Source of the DNA: an uncultured Methanobrevibacter sp.
Lineage (GTDB): Archaea > Methanobacteriota > Methanobacteria > Methanobacteriales > Methanobacteriaceae
Assembly: GCF_902770715.1 (NCBI RefSeq)
Contig: NZ_CACXTS010000013.1
Coordinates: forward strand, 1-48,312
Direction of reading: 5' to 3'
Length of the DNA: 48,312 bases
Each line of letters begins with the position of its first letter. Position 1 is the stretch's first letter. This document shows positions 24,854 to 32,909 of the stretch, piece after piece. The position numbers and the translations under genes are program-made. The notes beneath the pieces were generated by a model. The model saw nothing but the letters and a program-made list of their open reading frames with translations, had not been told where the DNA came from and made no database searches.

Positions 24854-25780
24854 ATGAAATTTAAAATAATAAATAATTTAGCAATATTTTTGGATAATAT
24901 TGTCCCTGAAAAGCAATTATCTATATTGCAGGAATTTTTGCTAAGTGGAGCCATTTTTACAGAAGTAAGTAAAGTTTTAGCAATAATTATAATTTTCATA
25001 GTGGTGAGTGAAATTGCACTGACAATAATGGTGACAACTATAAACCTACCGTTGTCAGTGTGGATTTTGCCATTTTTTGTTATTCCTGGTCTTTTCACAT
25101 ATGTCATTGTCCAGCAGGAAAAAAGAGCACAGGAAATAGAACGTACTGCCCCTGACTTTCTAAGACAGCTTTCAAGCATGCTTCAAGTTGGTTTAAGCTT
25201 CGAAAATGCAATGGAGGACATGTCACAGTACGGTGAAGGGCCACTATACGACGAAATGCGCAGGACGATTATTGAAATTCGTATGGGCCGCAATTTTGAT
25301 GATGCTTGGCGAGCAATGGCTAAACGTTTGAAATCCAAAGAATTGGAGAGGATTTTTGGCATTATTCTTGATGGAAGAAAATCCGGATCAAGCATTTCAA
25401 CAGTATTGTCTGATGTTTCTGATGATTTGAGGGATTTGATGGCGCTTAAACGCGAGAGAAAATCTGCCGTTATGATGTCGGTCATGTTTTTGTTAATTTC
25501 AGCTGTTGTTGCAACACCCTTTGCGATTGGTATGGTGAGTGTATATTCCGGATTTATGCAAAGCTATGGAATGGAATCGGAGATTATCATAACAGCCCCA
25601 ATTGCAGGTGAGATTTATCTGATTATTCATTCTGTTTTAGTTGCTTTTATTATTAGCATCATAATGTATGGTGAGGTTAAAAAAGGAATTAAGTTTTCAC
25701 TGCCTTTGGCAGCAGCATCTTTCGGAATTTTTTACATGATTTCCACTTTTGGTGGAAATCTTCTTATGGGGGGATTTTAA
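24854..25780 (+). CDS. Type II secretion F-domain membrane protein (TadC/FlaJ/PilC-like)
   Basis: The 308-residue protein has an N-terminal membrane helix pair (about 40-90), a cytoplasmic F domain (TAPDFLRQLSSMLQVGLSF near 105, ILDGRKSGSSISTVLSDVSDDL near 170) and three or more C-terminal helices. Such proteins form the membrane platform of archaeal type IV pili. Its stop overlaps the pilin gene's ATG by one base (TAATG). No secretion ATPase gene is adjacent; it must be elsewhere or have been lost with the IS insertion just upstream. Confidence 0.88.
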   Translation: MKFKIINNLAIFLDNIVPEKQLSILQEFLLSGAIFTEVSKVLAIIIIFIVVSEIALTIMVTTINLPLSVWILPFFVIPGLFTYVIVQQEKRAQEIERTAPDFLRQLSSMLQVGLSFENAMEDMSQYGEGPLYDEMRRTIIEIRMGRNFDDAWRAMAKRLKSKELERIFGIILDGRKSGSSISTVLSDVSDDLRDLMALKRERKSAVMMSVMFLLISAVVATPFAIGMVSVYSGFMQSYGMESEIIITAPIAGEIYLIIHSVLVAFIISIIMYGEVKKGIKFSLPLAAASFGIFYMISTFGGNLLMGGF

Positions 25781-25962
25781 TGGATGAAACTGGTCAGGCA
25801 TCTGCAGAACTGATTTTGCTCTTTGGTGGAATAATGGTTGTGGTTTTGTTGGTTATTTATATGTATAATAATTATATGGATGATTTAAGTAGTGAAATTT
25901 CATCAAAGGAAGTCAATGAATTCAATAATCAGTTAAATAATCTTGGGAAATATTTTAAATAA
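25780..25962 (+). CDS. Class III signal peptide-containing pilin-like protein
   Basis: This 60-residue protein has the archaeal class III signature ETGQASAELILLFGGI: an EppA-type prepilin peptidase would cut between Gly5 and Gln6 ahead of a hydrophobic helix (about 9-28). The remainder is a short polar, charged helix. It is translationally coupled to the F-domain protein by a one-base overlap, which makes it the likely pilin or minor pilin assembled on that platform. The EppA enzyme is not in the window. Confidence 0.88.
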   Translation: MDETGQASAELILLFGGIMVVVLLVIYMYNNYMDDLSSEISSKEVNEFNNQLNNLGKYFK

Positions 25963-25973
25963 TTTTTAGTTTG

Positions 25974-26015
25974 GAAGTGCATTTCACTTCAATTTTTAAT
26001 CTTTTTATTTTAATT
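25974..26015 (+). terminator. Hairpin plus T-rich terminator after the pilin gene
   Basis: GAAGTG, loop CATTT and CACTTC form a perfect 6-base stem at 25974-25990, followed by a T-rich tract to about 26015. It lies 12 bases after the pilin stop. Confidence 0.55.
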
Positions 26016-26620
26016 TTACATTAATTAAATAGCATTATTTCTTCATTGTGATGATTTTCTTTTAAATTTAGTTAAATAAACTTTTTTCATGCTTTTTCTT
26101 GAATTTAATTTTTTTCCAATAAATAATAATTTTCTTAGGAATTCCATATTTTTGCCATAAAATTATATTATTCTTATTGAGGGGGCTATTGTTGAAATTT
26201 ATTTCCCTGTTCAAGGTATGTTAATCCGTTTTTTCGAAATTTAATTTTTTTGTATTACCTTCATTGCTAAATCATATTACTTTAGTTGGCTCAAAAAATT
26301 ATTAAAATTTGAGTTATAAGTATGATTTTTTAAAATTTTCTTATTTTTTCAAACTAGGACTTTTACATTTATGATTGTCTTTATAAATGCTAATAAAAAA
26401 TTATATGTCAAATCAAACCTTTTTCAAGCAGATATTATTGATTTAAACCATGTTTACAAAATTATTGGAAAAAATTTTCTTCCCAGTAACTCAAGATTTT
26501 TTCCAGATTCCTCAATTTAAAAATTCAATTTTCTTATTTCATGTTTTCACCAATTAAAATTTGAAATATTTGTAAATAACTTGTAAATATCTAAAAAAAG
26601 TAATTTTTGCACATAATTTA
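26016..26620. other. 605-base AT-rich region without a convincing gene
   Basis: The stretch is very A/T-rich with many T-runs and no tRNA-like or repeated structure that I can see. The only frame worth naming is an ATG at 26371 running 49 codons to 26520, with no good ribosome site. A more G-rich patch (GAGGGGGCTATTG near 26179) stands out from the background. It lies between two outward-flanking terminators, so any RNA here would need its own promoter. Confidence 0.5.
26371..26520 (+). CDS. Possible 49-residue small protein
   Basis: An ATG-started frame encodes a Lys/Asn/Ile-rich peptide (MIVFINANKKLYVKSNLF at the start) with no recognisable motif. Only a weak TAGGA lies about 12 bases upstream. 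It might be a decayed gene or chance in AT-rich DNA. Confidence 0.15.
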   Translation: MIVFINANKKLYVKSNLFQADIIDLNHVYKIIGKNFLPSNSRFFPDSSI

Positions 26621-26677
26621 AAAAAAGTAAGCATCTCAAGCACTTACACTTGAAATGCACCTCTCACTTCATTTCAA
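26621..26677 (-). terminator. Double hairpin terminator after the TMEM175-like pair
   Basis: On the minus strand a stem of TTGAAATG/CATTTCAA (26650-26677, 12-base loop) overlaps the stop codon, and a second stem with GTAAG/CTTAC (26627-26647) is followed by a run of T residues at 26621-26626. The second is the better intrinsic-like terminator. Confidence 0.55.
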
Positions 26678-27241
26678 ATAATATTGGATTTTTGGTATGA
26701 ACCATACTCCGATAATTGAAATTAAACAGCATGCAATGATGGCCGGAGGATATATGAAATATCCAATTATGATTCCTATTGAAACTATAATGATTGTTGC
26801 ATACATAGGATAATGGTTGCTTAATGCAAGCTGCAGCGCAATGTTTGCGGGATCCGCCTCTTTTATGGATTTGCCAATAAACATGGATAAAATTGCTGTT
26901 ATTATAAAACACAATCCATATATGAATTGAGGTATGAACTGATGGAAGTTTTCACCAACAAAGGTTGTAAAGTATGGAAGGAGAGAAAATATGAATAATG
27001 TTATTCCCATGGTCCATATGACCTTATAATCAATTTTATTCACGATGCTGAATAAATTGTTGTTGTAATTCCAAAAGTTGAAACACACAATAAAGCTGAC
27101 TGCATAAATTATGAATTCATACCTTAACTCATAAAGTGCCTCCCAACTGCCGGAGCTTGCAAGAGGTATTTCCAAAACAATGATTGTAATTATAATTGCT
27201 AAAATTGCATCAATGAATGCTTCAAATCTATCAGTTTCCAT
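26669..27241 (-). CDS. TMEM175-family (DUF1211) potassium channel subunit, second copy
   Basis: The 190-residue, six-helix membrane protein begins METDRFEAFIDAILAIIITI, the hallmark RxxxFxDAxxAIxxT motif of helix 1 that forms the pore filter of TMEM175 channels. Prokaryotic members assemble as tetramers of such six-helix subunits and pass potassium. I chose the ATG at 27241: AGGAGG lies 7 bases upstream and the product then aligns with the first copy's MQTTRFETFFDAILAI. Longer starts would run back into the upstream gene. It overlaps that gene by 11 bases. Confidence 0.88.
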   Translation of the reverse strand: METDRFEAFIDAILAIIITIIVLEIPLASSGSWEALYELRYEFIIYAVSFIVCFNFWNYNNNLFSIVNKIDYKVIWTMGITLFIFSLLPYFTTFVGENFHQFIPQFIYGLCFIITAILSMFIGKSIKEADPANIALQLALSNHYPMYATIIIVSIGIIIGYFIYPPAIIACCLISIIGVWFIPKIQYYLK

Positions 27242-27812
27242 CATAATGCCTCCTGAGTAATCTTCCAAGCAAAATCCACATGATGACTGATAATAAGCAG
27301 CAGACATATATTCCTGGAACGTAAATTGTGTAAGTTAAAATAAACCCAATAATTAAAATTATAACTGGCAGATTCATGTAATATGAGTCAAAATGAATGT
27401 CCATTAATTCCTGATTATATGGGTTGCTTCTGTAAATTGCCCGTGTGGCCAAGGTGCTTAAAATATGGGTTACAATAAAAATTAGTCCGAACATGGTCTC
27501 TGCCGGAATGGAATAAACATTATTTGCAAGCCAAATGGTGAAATAGGGCAAAAGAGAAATAACAAATGTCATTGCCCCATAAAACCAAACAGACAAGTTG
27601 TCAATTGTATCAACTACCTGGAATAGGTTATGGTTGGCATACCAAATGTTGAATAATATTAAGAAACTTATCAAATAAGCAATATAAATTGGGTATAATT
27701 CAAACAAAGCTCCCAACGTAGGTGATGCCGGCTGAGGGATTTTCAAAACTAGAACTGTAATGATGATTGCCAGAATTGCATCGAAAAATGTTTCAAATCT
27801 AGTTGTCTGCAT
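27231..27812 (-). CDS. TMEM175-family (DUF1211) potassium channel subunit, first copy
   Basis: This 193-residue paralogue of the downstream gene also starts with the RFETFFDAILAIIITV filter helix and has six predicted helices. The two proteins are clearly related but well diverged, so the duplication is old. A TATA box about 28 bases before the ATG and no ribosome site suggest a leaderless message, while the second copy has a strong internal Shine-Dalgarno site. The pair may form mixed channels. Confidence 0.88.
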   Translation of the reverse strand: MQTTRFETFFDAILAIIITVLVLKIPQPASPTLGALFELYPIYIAYLISFLILFNIWYANHNLFQVVDTIDNLSVWFYGAMTFVISLLPYFTIWLANNVYSIPAETMFGLIFIVTHILSTLATRAIYRSNPYNQELMDIHFDSYYMNLPVIILIIGFILTYTIYVPGIYVCCLLSVIMWILLGRLLRRHYDGN

Positions 27813-27861
27813 GGGTGAATATTTATTGCTTTTAATATAAATATTAGATTAAGGTGATAAA

Positions 27862-29274
27862 ATGGATATGTTGATTGGCGGAAAACACATTTCAAGTGAA
27901 GATTTGGAAGATGTAGTTAACCCTTACAATGGTGAAGTAATAGATGCGGTGCCAATTGCCCATAGACAAACTGTGGATTTGGCAATTGCCGAAGCAAATA
28001 AGGCCAAAGAAAGTTTATGTGAAATGTCTGCTTTTAAAGTTTCAAATAAATTGTTCAATGTTGTTGAAAAATTGAAGGCCAACCGTGAAGATTTTGCTGG
28101 ATTATTGACATCAGAGGTTGGAAAGCCTATTAACGAATCTTTGGTTGAGCTTGACAGATCCATTGAAACATTGAAGTTGGCTGCAGAAGAAGCAAAAAGA
28201 ATCTATGGGGAAAGTGTGCCCTTGGATGCAGGTTTGAACGGCAAAGGATTTTTCGCCTTCACCCAGCGTTTGCCATTGGGGGTTGTTGCGGCCATTACTC
28301 CATTTAATTATCCGCTAAACCTAACAATCCATAAGATTGCACCTGCAATAGCATGTAAAAATACTGTAATTGTAAAACCGCCAACTGAGGCTCCGTTAAC
28401 AGTAATGAAATTTTGTGAACTATTGAATGAAGAATTTCCGGATGGGGTCGTGAATACTGTAACCGGATATGGGTCAGAAGTTGGAGACCATCTTGTAACA
28501 TCACCTGACATTAATAAAATCTCATTTACGGGAAGCATAACAACTGGGATGATGATATCACAGAAAGCGGGAATGAAAAAGGTAACTTTGGAGCTTGGTG
28601 GAAACGATCCGATGATTGTTTTTGCTGATGCAGATATTGACAAAGCGGTCAAAGGCGTTATCAACGGCGCATTCTTAAATGCGGGACAGGTCTGCATGGG
28701 TGTTAAAAGAATCATCGTAGATAATTGCATTGCCAATGAATTTGTAGAAAAATTGGTTTGTGAAACTGAAAAATTAGTCATGGGGGACCCTTCAGATAGT
28801 AAAACTACCCTGGGAACATTGATATCCGAAAATGCAGCAATGCAGGTTGAGGAAACAGTAAACAATGCAGTCAGTGATGGTGCAAAAATATTGACTGGGG
28901 GCACTCGTGACGGTGCATTTTATGAAGCTACAGTAATCGATAATGTCACACCTGAAATGGATTTGGTCATTAACGAAACATTCGGCCCGGTTGCACCTAT
29001 AATTCGCGTCAATGATGTTGATGAAGCCATTAAGGTAGCCAATGAAACAGATTATGGCTTGCAGGCGGGAGTATTCACAAATGATTATGCCCTTGCAATG
29101 AGATGCGCTCAGGAAATTGAAGCAGGAACCGTATTTGTGAATAAGCAATCCACTTTCAGAACAGATAACATGCCGTTTGGAGGATTTAAAAGCAGTGGTG
29201 TTGGAAAAGAAGGCATAAAATATGCAGTTGAAGAGATGACCAAGACAAAATTGATTGGTTTGAATTTAAGGTAG
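27862..29274 (+). CDS. Aldehyde dehydrogenase, probably lactaldehyde dehydrogenase of F420 synthesis
   Basis: The 470-residue NAD(P)-dependent enzyme has the ALDH catalytic residues: Glu in VTLELGGNDPM near residue 245 and Cys in NAGQVCMGVKR near 278, with the cofactor motif FTGSITTG near 223. In methanogens an ALDH of this length, CofA, oxidises lactaldehyde to lactate for the coenzyme F420 side chain; specificity here is inferred from organism and length. The start has a perfect GGTGAT ribosome site. It is a single-gene unit divergent from the TMEM175 pair. Confidence 0.82.
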   Translation: MDMLIGGKHISSEDLEDVVNPYNGEVIDAVPIAHRQTVDLAIAEANKAKESLCEMSAFKVSNKLFNVVEKLKANREDFAGLLTSEVGKPINESLVELDRSIETLKLAAEEAKRIYGESVPLDAGLNGKGFFAFTQRLPLGVVAAITPFNYPLNLTIHKIAPAIACKNTVIVKPPTEAPLTVMKFCELLNEEFPDGVVNTVTGYGSEVGDHLVTSPDINKISFTGSITTGMMISQKAGMKKVTLELGGNDPMIVFADADIDKAVKGVINGAFLNAGQVCMGVKRIIVDNCIANEFVEKLVCETEKLVMGDPSDSKTTLGTLISENAAMQVEETVNNAVSDGAKILTGGTRDGAFYEATVIDNVTPEMDLVINETFGPVAPIIRVNDVDEAIKVANETDYGLQAGVFTNDYALAMRCAQEIEAGTVFVNKQSTFRTDNMPFGGFKSSGVGKEGIKYAVEEMTKTKLIGLNLR

Positions 29275-29317
29275 GATTTCCTTCTTTGAAATCATATTTG
29301 ATAATAAAAAAAGAAAA

Positions 29318-29338
29318 AATAAGTATATTGAACTTATT
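29318..29338 (-). terminator. Stop-codon hairpin terminator
   Basis: AATAAGT and ACTTATT form a perfect 7-base stem around a 7-base loop. It includes the stop codon of the tRNA-binding gene, and on that strand it is followed by a T-rich tract. It also lies 44 bases past the convergent aldehyde dehydrogenase stop. Confidence 0.5.
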
Positions 29339-30056
29339 TTAGATAATTTTCGACAAGGTTGCGTGTTTCGTTGAGGGATTCCATTGGTATTCCTTTAGGC
29401 ATTTCACCAAGTTCTCCACCAACATCCTTGAGGATGCTTCCATCCATTCCGAGAAACATTCCTTCACTTACAATGTCACTGAATGCCTGCGGTGGGAGTA
29501 AGGAGACGCTAACTTTATTTTCATCTTTAACATTCAAATCGTTAGTGACAACTGTTATTGCGCGTTTTCCAAGATTAACATTACAAATTAAGAGATTATC
29601 GTTTTTCGGATGTTTTGTAACGCTCATTACCTCTCCAACTTTGATGTCAACCCCCATAATGGGATCATTGATGGAGCCTAATGCCAATCTGTCTTTCAAA
29701 CCGATAATTGTGTCTAGGAAAAATCTTACTTTTGCAATATTTTCCTGGGTCTTTTCCCTGTCTTCTTTGGGTGCATTGCTTAAGAATTTCTTATTCCAGT
29801 CGGGACCTCCCAAATATTCGATAATTTTTTCTGCTTTTTCTTTTAATGCAGCAACATCTGGAGAGTTTACCAATTCATCTCCTTCAAGGTATGAATAGGT
29901 CAATGATTGAAAATCACTGTTCATCTGCTTTCCCATATCAATAGCTTGTTTTTTATTCCAGCTTCCTCTGAATGAAGCTGTTGGAATAAGATTCATATAA
30001 TTTTCCCTTGCTTTGCTTGCTACCAAAATTCTATAATCTTTTGTTGTATCCCACAT
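29334..30056 (-). CDS. tRNA-binding (EMAP/Trbp111) domain protein
   Basis: The 240-residue protein has an N-terminal helical part (about 1-125) and a C-terminal OB-fold of the tRNA-binding type: VDIKVGEVMSVTKHPKNDNLLICNVNLG near 135, ITVVTNDLNV near 168 and the tail GMFLGMDGSILKDVG near 202. Such domains occur in MetRS C-termini and free tRNA chaperones. The N-terminal part has no motif I know. It is a single-gene unit with an upstream A/T-rich divergent promoter region (30057-30219). Confidence 0.78.
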   Translation of the reverse strand: MWDTTKDYRILVASKARENYMNLIPTASFRGSWNKKQAIDMGKQMNSDFQSLTYSYLEGDELVNSPDVAALKEKAEKIIEYLGGPDWNKKFLSNAPKEDREKTQENIAKVRFFLDTIIGLKDRLALGSINDPIMGVDIKVGEVMSVTKHPKNDNLLICNVNLGKRAITVVTNDLNVKDENKVSVSLLPPQAFSDIVSEGMFLGMDGSILKDVGGELGEMPKGIPMESLNETRNLVENYLK

Positions 30057-30150
30057 TTGAAGTCTCCTTTTTATCTATTTTATAGTTTAAATTTATAATT
30101 TAATAAATTTTTTGTAAAATAAGCCGATTTTAAACTTTTAAAAACAAAAA

Positions 30151-30162
30151 CTATTTATATTA
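30151..30162 (+). promoter_or_regulatory. BRE/TATA promoter of the PRC-barrel gene
   Basis: An A-rich BRE-like stretch (AAAAACAAAAA) followed by CTATTTATATTA puts transcription near 30185, about 35 bases before the ATG at 30220. The GTGGTG ribosome site then lies within the leader. Confidence 0.45.
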
Positions 30163-30219
30163 ACAATAAAATAAATTTATACATATTTATTTAACTATTA
30201 TTTATGTTGTGGTGTAAAA

Positions 30220-30621
30220 ATGGTAGAAGTTTCAAAATTACGCAGTTTAGATATTTATACCAACACAGGTCATTATGTTGGTCGTGTAGAAGATGTTATT
30301 CTTAATATTAGATTAGGAACTATTTCAAAATTACAAGTAAGAGCAATTGAACAAGAAAGAAAACCTACTGGAGTTATTAATACATTTTTGGGAAGTATTC
30401 GTGGAGAAATGCCTGAAGAAAATGATATGAGGTCTTTCCAAAGTGATTTATTGACTGTGGACTTTGATAAAGTTCAAGCTATTGGAGATATTATGTTAAT
30501 AAACCCAAGGGATATTAAAAAAGTAGCTCCTGAACCACAAATCCCTGAAGCTGTACCTCCAAAACAACCTGAAACTCAACCACAAGAAACTCAAGTCCAA
30601 TTTGATGCTGAAAGATTATAA
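30220..30621 (+). CDS. PRC-barrel domain protein
   Basis: The 133-residue protein has one PRC-barrel (about 1-100), seen as SLDIYTNTGHYVGRVEDVIL near 9 and a closing VQAIGDIMLINPRDI near 85. A Pro/Gln-rich, probably disordered tail (residues 104-133) follows. Archaeal PRC-barrel proteins are small, abundant and often thought to act in RNA processing or cell division (CdpB-like); which applies here is not known. The gene has a good promoter and a GTGGTG ribosome site, so it is probably well expressed. T-runs at 30640-30660 end the transcript. Confidence 0.85.
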   Translation: MVEVSKLRSLDIYTNTGHYVGRVEDVILNIRLGTISKLQVRAIEQERKPTGVINTFLGSIRGEMPEENDMRSFQSDLLTVDFDKVQAIGDIMLINPRDIKKVAPEPQIPEAVPPKQPETQPQETQVQFDAERL

Positions 30622-30671
30622 TTAATCTTTCATGAATTCTTTTTTTTATAACTTTTTTTTAGCGTGATACT

Positions 30672-31436
30672 ATGAAAGTAGGTATTTTAGGCTGTGGAGC
30701 TATTGCTAATATCATTACAACAAGCATAGTTCCAGAGGATAACGGAATCGATATTGATTATTTTTTTGATAAGGATATTGAAAGAGCGGAAAATTTGGCG
30801 ACTTTAGCGGGCGGTGTTGCCGTACTTGATTTTGATGAGATGGTTGATAATGTCGATTTGGTCTTGGAATCAGCTTCTCCAGATTCAGTCAGGGAATTTG
30901 CACCTAAAGTCTTAGAAAAAGGATGCGACATGATTGTAATGAGCATTGGCGCATTTATGGATATGGATTTTTATCAAAGAATTGAAAAAATTGCTAAAGA
31001 CAACAATGCAAGAGTTCACTTGCCTTCAGGGGCAATTGTTGGTCTTGATGGAATAAAGGCTGTCGCCAAGTTTGGCCTTAAGGAAGTTAGTCTCGTAACC
31101 CGCAAATCTCCGAAATCTCTTGGAAAGGACATTGACAGGGAAGAGGTATTGTTTGAGGGTAAAGCTTCCGAAGCAGTAAAAGAGTTCCCGTTGAACATCA
31201 ATGTTGCTGCAACAATCAGTATTGCATGCCAAAGGGACATTGATGTAAAGATAATTGTTGATCCAAATGTCGATAGGAATGTTCATGAAATAACCGCCAA
31301 AGGTGACTTCGGTGAGTTTAAAACAAGAACTATGAATTTCCCTTGTTCTGCAAATCCAAAAACAAGCATGTTGGCCGCACTTTCAGCTATTAAATTGCTT
31401 AAAAGTTTCAATGAAACAATCAGTGTGGGAGCGTAA
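30672..31436 (+). CDS. nadX: L-aspartate dehydrogenase
   Basis: The 254-residue NAD(P)-dependent enzyme oxidises L-aspartate to iminoaspartate, the first step of archaeal NAD synthesis; quinolinate synthase then acts. Signatures are the Rossmann start MKVGILGCGAIAN and the catalytic-domain stretches LPSGAIVGLDGIKA near 117 and FPLNINVAATISIAC near 177. It heads a compact three-gene run with thg1 (1-base overlap) and the JAMM protease gene (4-base overlap). Confidence 0.92.
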   Translation: MKVGILGCGAIANIITTSIVPEDNGIDIDYFFDKDIERAENLATLAGGVAVLDFDEMVDNVDLVLESASPDSVREFAPKVLEKGCDMIVMSIGAFMDMDFYQRIEKIAKDNNARVHLPSGAIVGLDGIKAVAKFGLKEVSLVTRKSPKSLGKDIDREEVLFEGKASEAVKEFPLNINVAATISIACQRDIDVKIIVDPNVDRNVHEITAKGDFGEFKTRTMNFPCSANPKTSMLAALSAIKLLKSFNETISVGA

Positions 31437-32158
31437 TGAAGGAGTATGAAGTTTATTCATCATTAAAAGTTCCAAAAAACTCAAAAATCATCATTCGCTT
31501 AGATGGCAGAAGCTTTCATCAGTTGGCTCAGGATTTAAATCTTGTCAAGCCATATGATGAAAATTTTTATCAGGTAATTGCAAATGTGTGCGAAGATTTG
31601 TTTAAGGAGTTTTCACCACTTTTTGTCTATACTTTTTCAGATGAGATAAGCTTGCTTTTAGATAAAGTTCCTTTTGACGGCAGAATTGAAAAAATCAATT
31701 CTGTAATCGCTAGTTTTACTTCCAGCTCTTTTGTCATACATTATAATACTCAATTTAAAAAGCCACCTTCTTTTGATTCAAGAATAATTCCAATCTTAAA
31801 TGATGATATTATTAAATACTTCAAATGGAGACAGGATGAATCATGGAGGAATTGCGTCAACGCTCATGGAATTTCATACCTCAAATCAAAGTACTCAAAT
31901 ACTGAAGCAAATGATAAAATAAAAGGCATGAATTCAAGCGACATACATGAATTATTGTTCCAGAATGGAATTAACTTAAATGATATTGAAACCTACAAAA
32001 AACGAGGCATCGGAGTATATAGGAAAAATAAAAAAGTCGTAGGATTTAATAAAAAAGAAAATAAAAATCAAACTTCCTACAGAAGTTATGTCTACACAGA
32101 CTGGGAACTTCCAAAATTCAGTGAAGAATTCTTTAAGGAAATTGGGGTGATTGAATGA
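31436..32158 (+). CDS. thg1: tRNA(His) guanylyltransferase (Thg1), archaeal type
   Basis: The 240-residue enzyme adds nucleotides in the 3'-to-5' direction to tRNA 5' ends. Motifs are IIRLDGRSFHQLAQDL near 19 and TFSDEISLLL near 64, giving the two metal-binding Asp residues, plus the HGISYLKSKYS segment near 145. Archaeal Thg1-like enzymes chiefly repair truncated tRNA ends. The gene overlaps nadX by one base and the JAMM protease gene by four, so it is translated from a shared mRNA. Confidence 0.9.
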   Translation: MKEYEVYSSLKVPKNSKIIIRLDGRSFHQLAQDLNLVKPYDENFYQVIANVCEDLFKEFSPLFVYTFSDEISLLLDKVPFDGRIEKINSVIASFTSSSFVIHYNTQFKKPPSFDSRIIPILNDDIIKYFKWRQDESWRNCVNAHGISYLKSKYSNTEANDKIKGMNSSDIHELLFQNGINLNDIETYKKRGIGVYRKNKKVVGFNKKENKNQTSYRSYVYTDWELPKFSEEFFKEIGVIE

Positions 32159-32850
32159 GTTTTATCTCAAAGATACTTGGAAATAATGATGAAGAATTCA
32201 AAGAAGTCAGAATAGATAGGGAAGTTCTCGAATCCGTAATTTATTACTCAAAAAAAGCTTATCCAAATGAATTCCTGGCATTTTTTGACGGCGAAATAAA
32301 GAATAAAATTCTCTATATCACAGGATTAATATTTGTCCCTGGCGAAACCTGCGGTACTGGTGCTGTCGTTCACACGGAATTGATTCCAATCAACACCAAA
32401 TATTTTGGATCAGTTCACTCACATCCAGGACCAAGTGCAAGACCCTCTGATGCAGATTTAATCACATTTTCAAGGCACGGATATTTTCACATGATTGTCT
32501 GTCTTCCTTACTCTTTAGAAACATTCAGGGCTTATGACAGGTATGGTGAAAGTGCAGAATATACAGTAGGGGATTACAGTTATCTTGCTGAAAATAATGA
32601 CCATTATGAATTCTTTGATGAAGATGATGTCTTAACGGATGATGATGAGTTCAAACCGGGATTTCTCGATGAGGATGATGATGAATTTTTCCAAACTCTG
32701 AATGATGAAAAAAGAAATCAGTATGAGGAATATGAAAAAAGGAGTCAGATGAATTCTATTCCAAATAATCAATTTTCAAATCAAGTTATTAAAATTGAGC
32801 TCAACCCTGATGGCAGTGTAAAAAGAATTTTCAGGGAATTTAAAGAGTAA
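32155..32850 (+). CDS. JAMM/MPN-domain metalloprotease with acidic C-terminal tail
   Basis: Residues about 20-130 form an MPN domain with the zinc motif VHSHPGPSARPSDADL (HxH-x7-S-x2-D) near residue 92 and an upstream Glu in NEFLAFFDGE. JAMM proteases remove ubiquitin-like modifiers; in archaea they act on SAMP-like proteins. From about 150 to 185 the chain is very rich in Asp and Glu, then ends in a polar tail; this extension is not part of the usual domain. Last gene of the nadX-thg1 run. Confidence 0.85.
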   Translation: MSFISKILGNNDEEFKEVRIDREVLESVIYYSKKAYPNEFLAFFDGEIKNKILYITGLIFVPGETCGTGAVVHTELIPINTKYFGSVHSHPGPSARPSDADLITFSRHGYFHMIVCLPYSLETFRAYDRYGESAEYTVGDYSYLAENNDHYEFFDEDDVLTDDDEFKPGFLDEDDDEFFQTLNDEKRNQYEEYEKRSQMNSIPNNQFSNQVIKIELNPDGSVKRIFREFKE

Positions 32851-32881
32851 TTCTATTTTTTTTTAAAAAAAGTAAAAAAAT

Positions 32882-32909
32882 AAAAACAATTATGGTGAAA
32901 ATTGTTTTT
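32882..32909. terminator. Bidirectional hairpin terminator between JAMM and serA genes
   Basis: AAAAACAATT and AATTGTTTTT form a perfect 10-base stem around an 8-base loop. It reaches into the serA stop codon. On the minus strand it is followed by T-rich sequence, so it mainly ends the serA message; it can also serve the plus-strand operon. Confidence 0.65.

Noticed and set aside
25963..26660. CRISPR array or tRNA in the AT-rich gap
   Set aside because: No regularly spaced repeats and no cloverleaf-like segment are visible.
27242..27307. Longer N-terminus for the second TMEM175-like protein
   Set aside because: The extra residues read through the upstream gene's end in another frame; AGGAGG and alignment with the paralogue fix the start at 27241.
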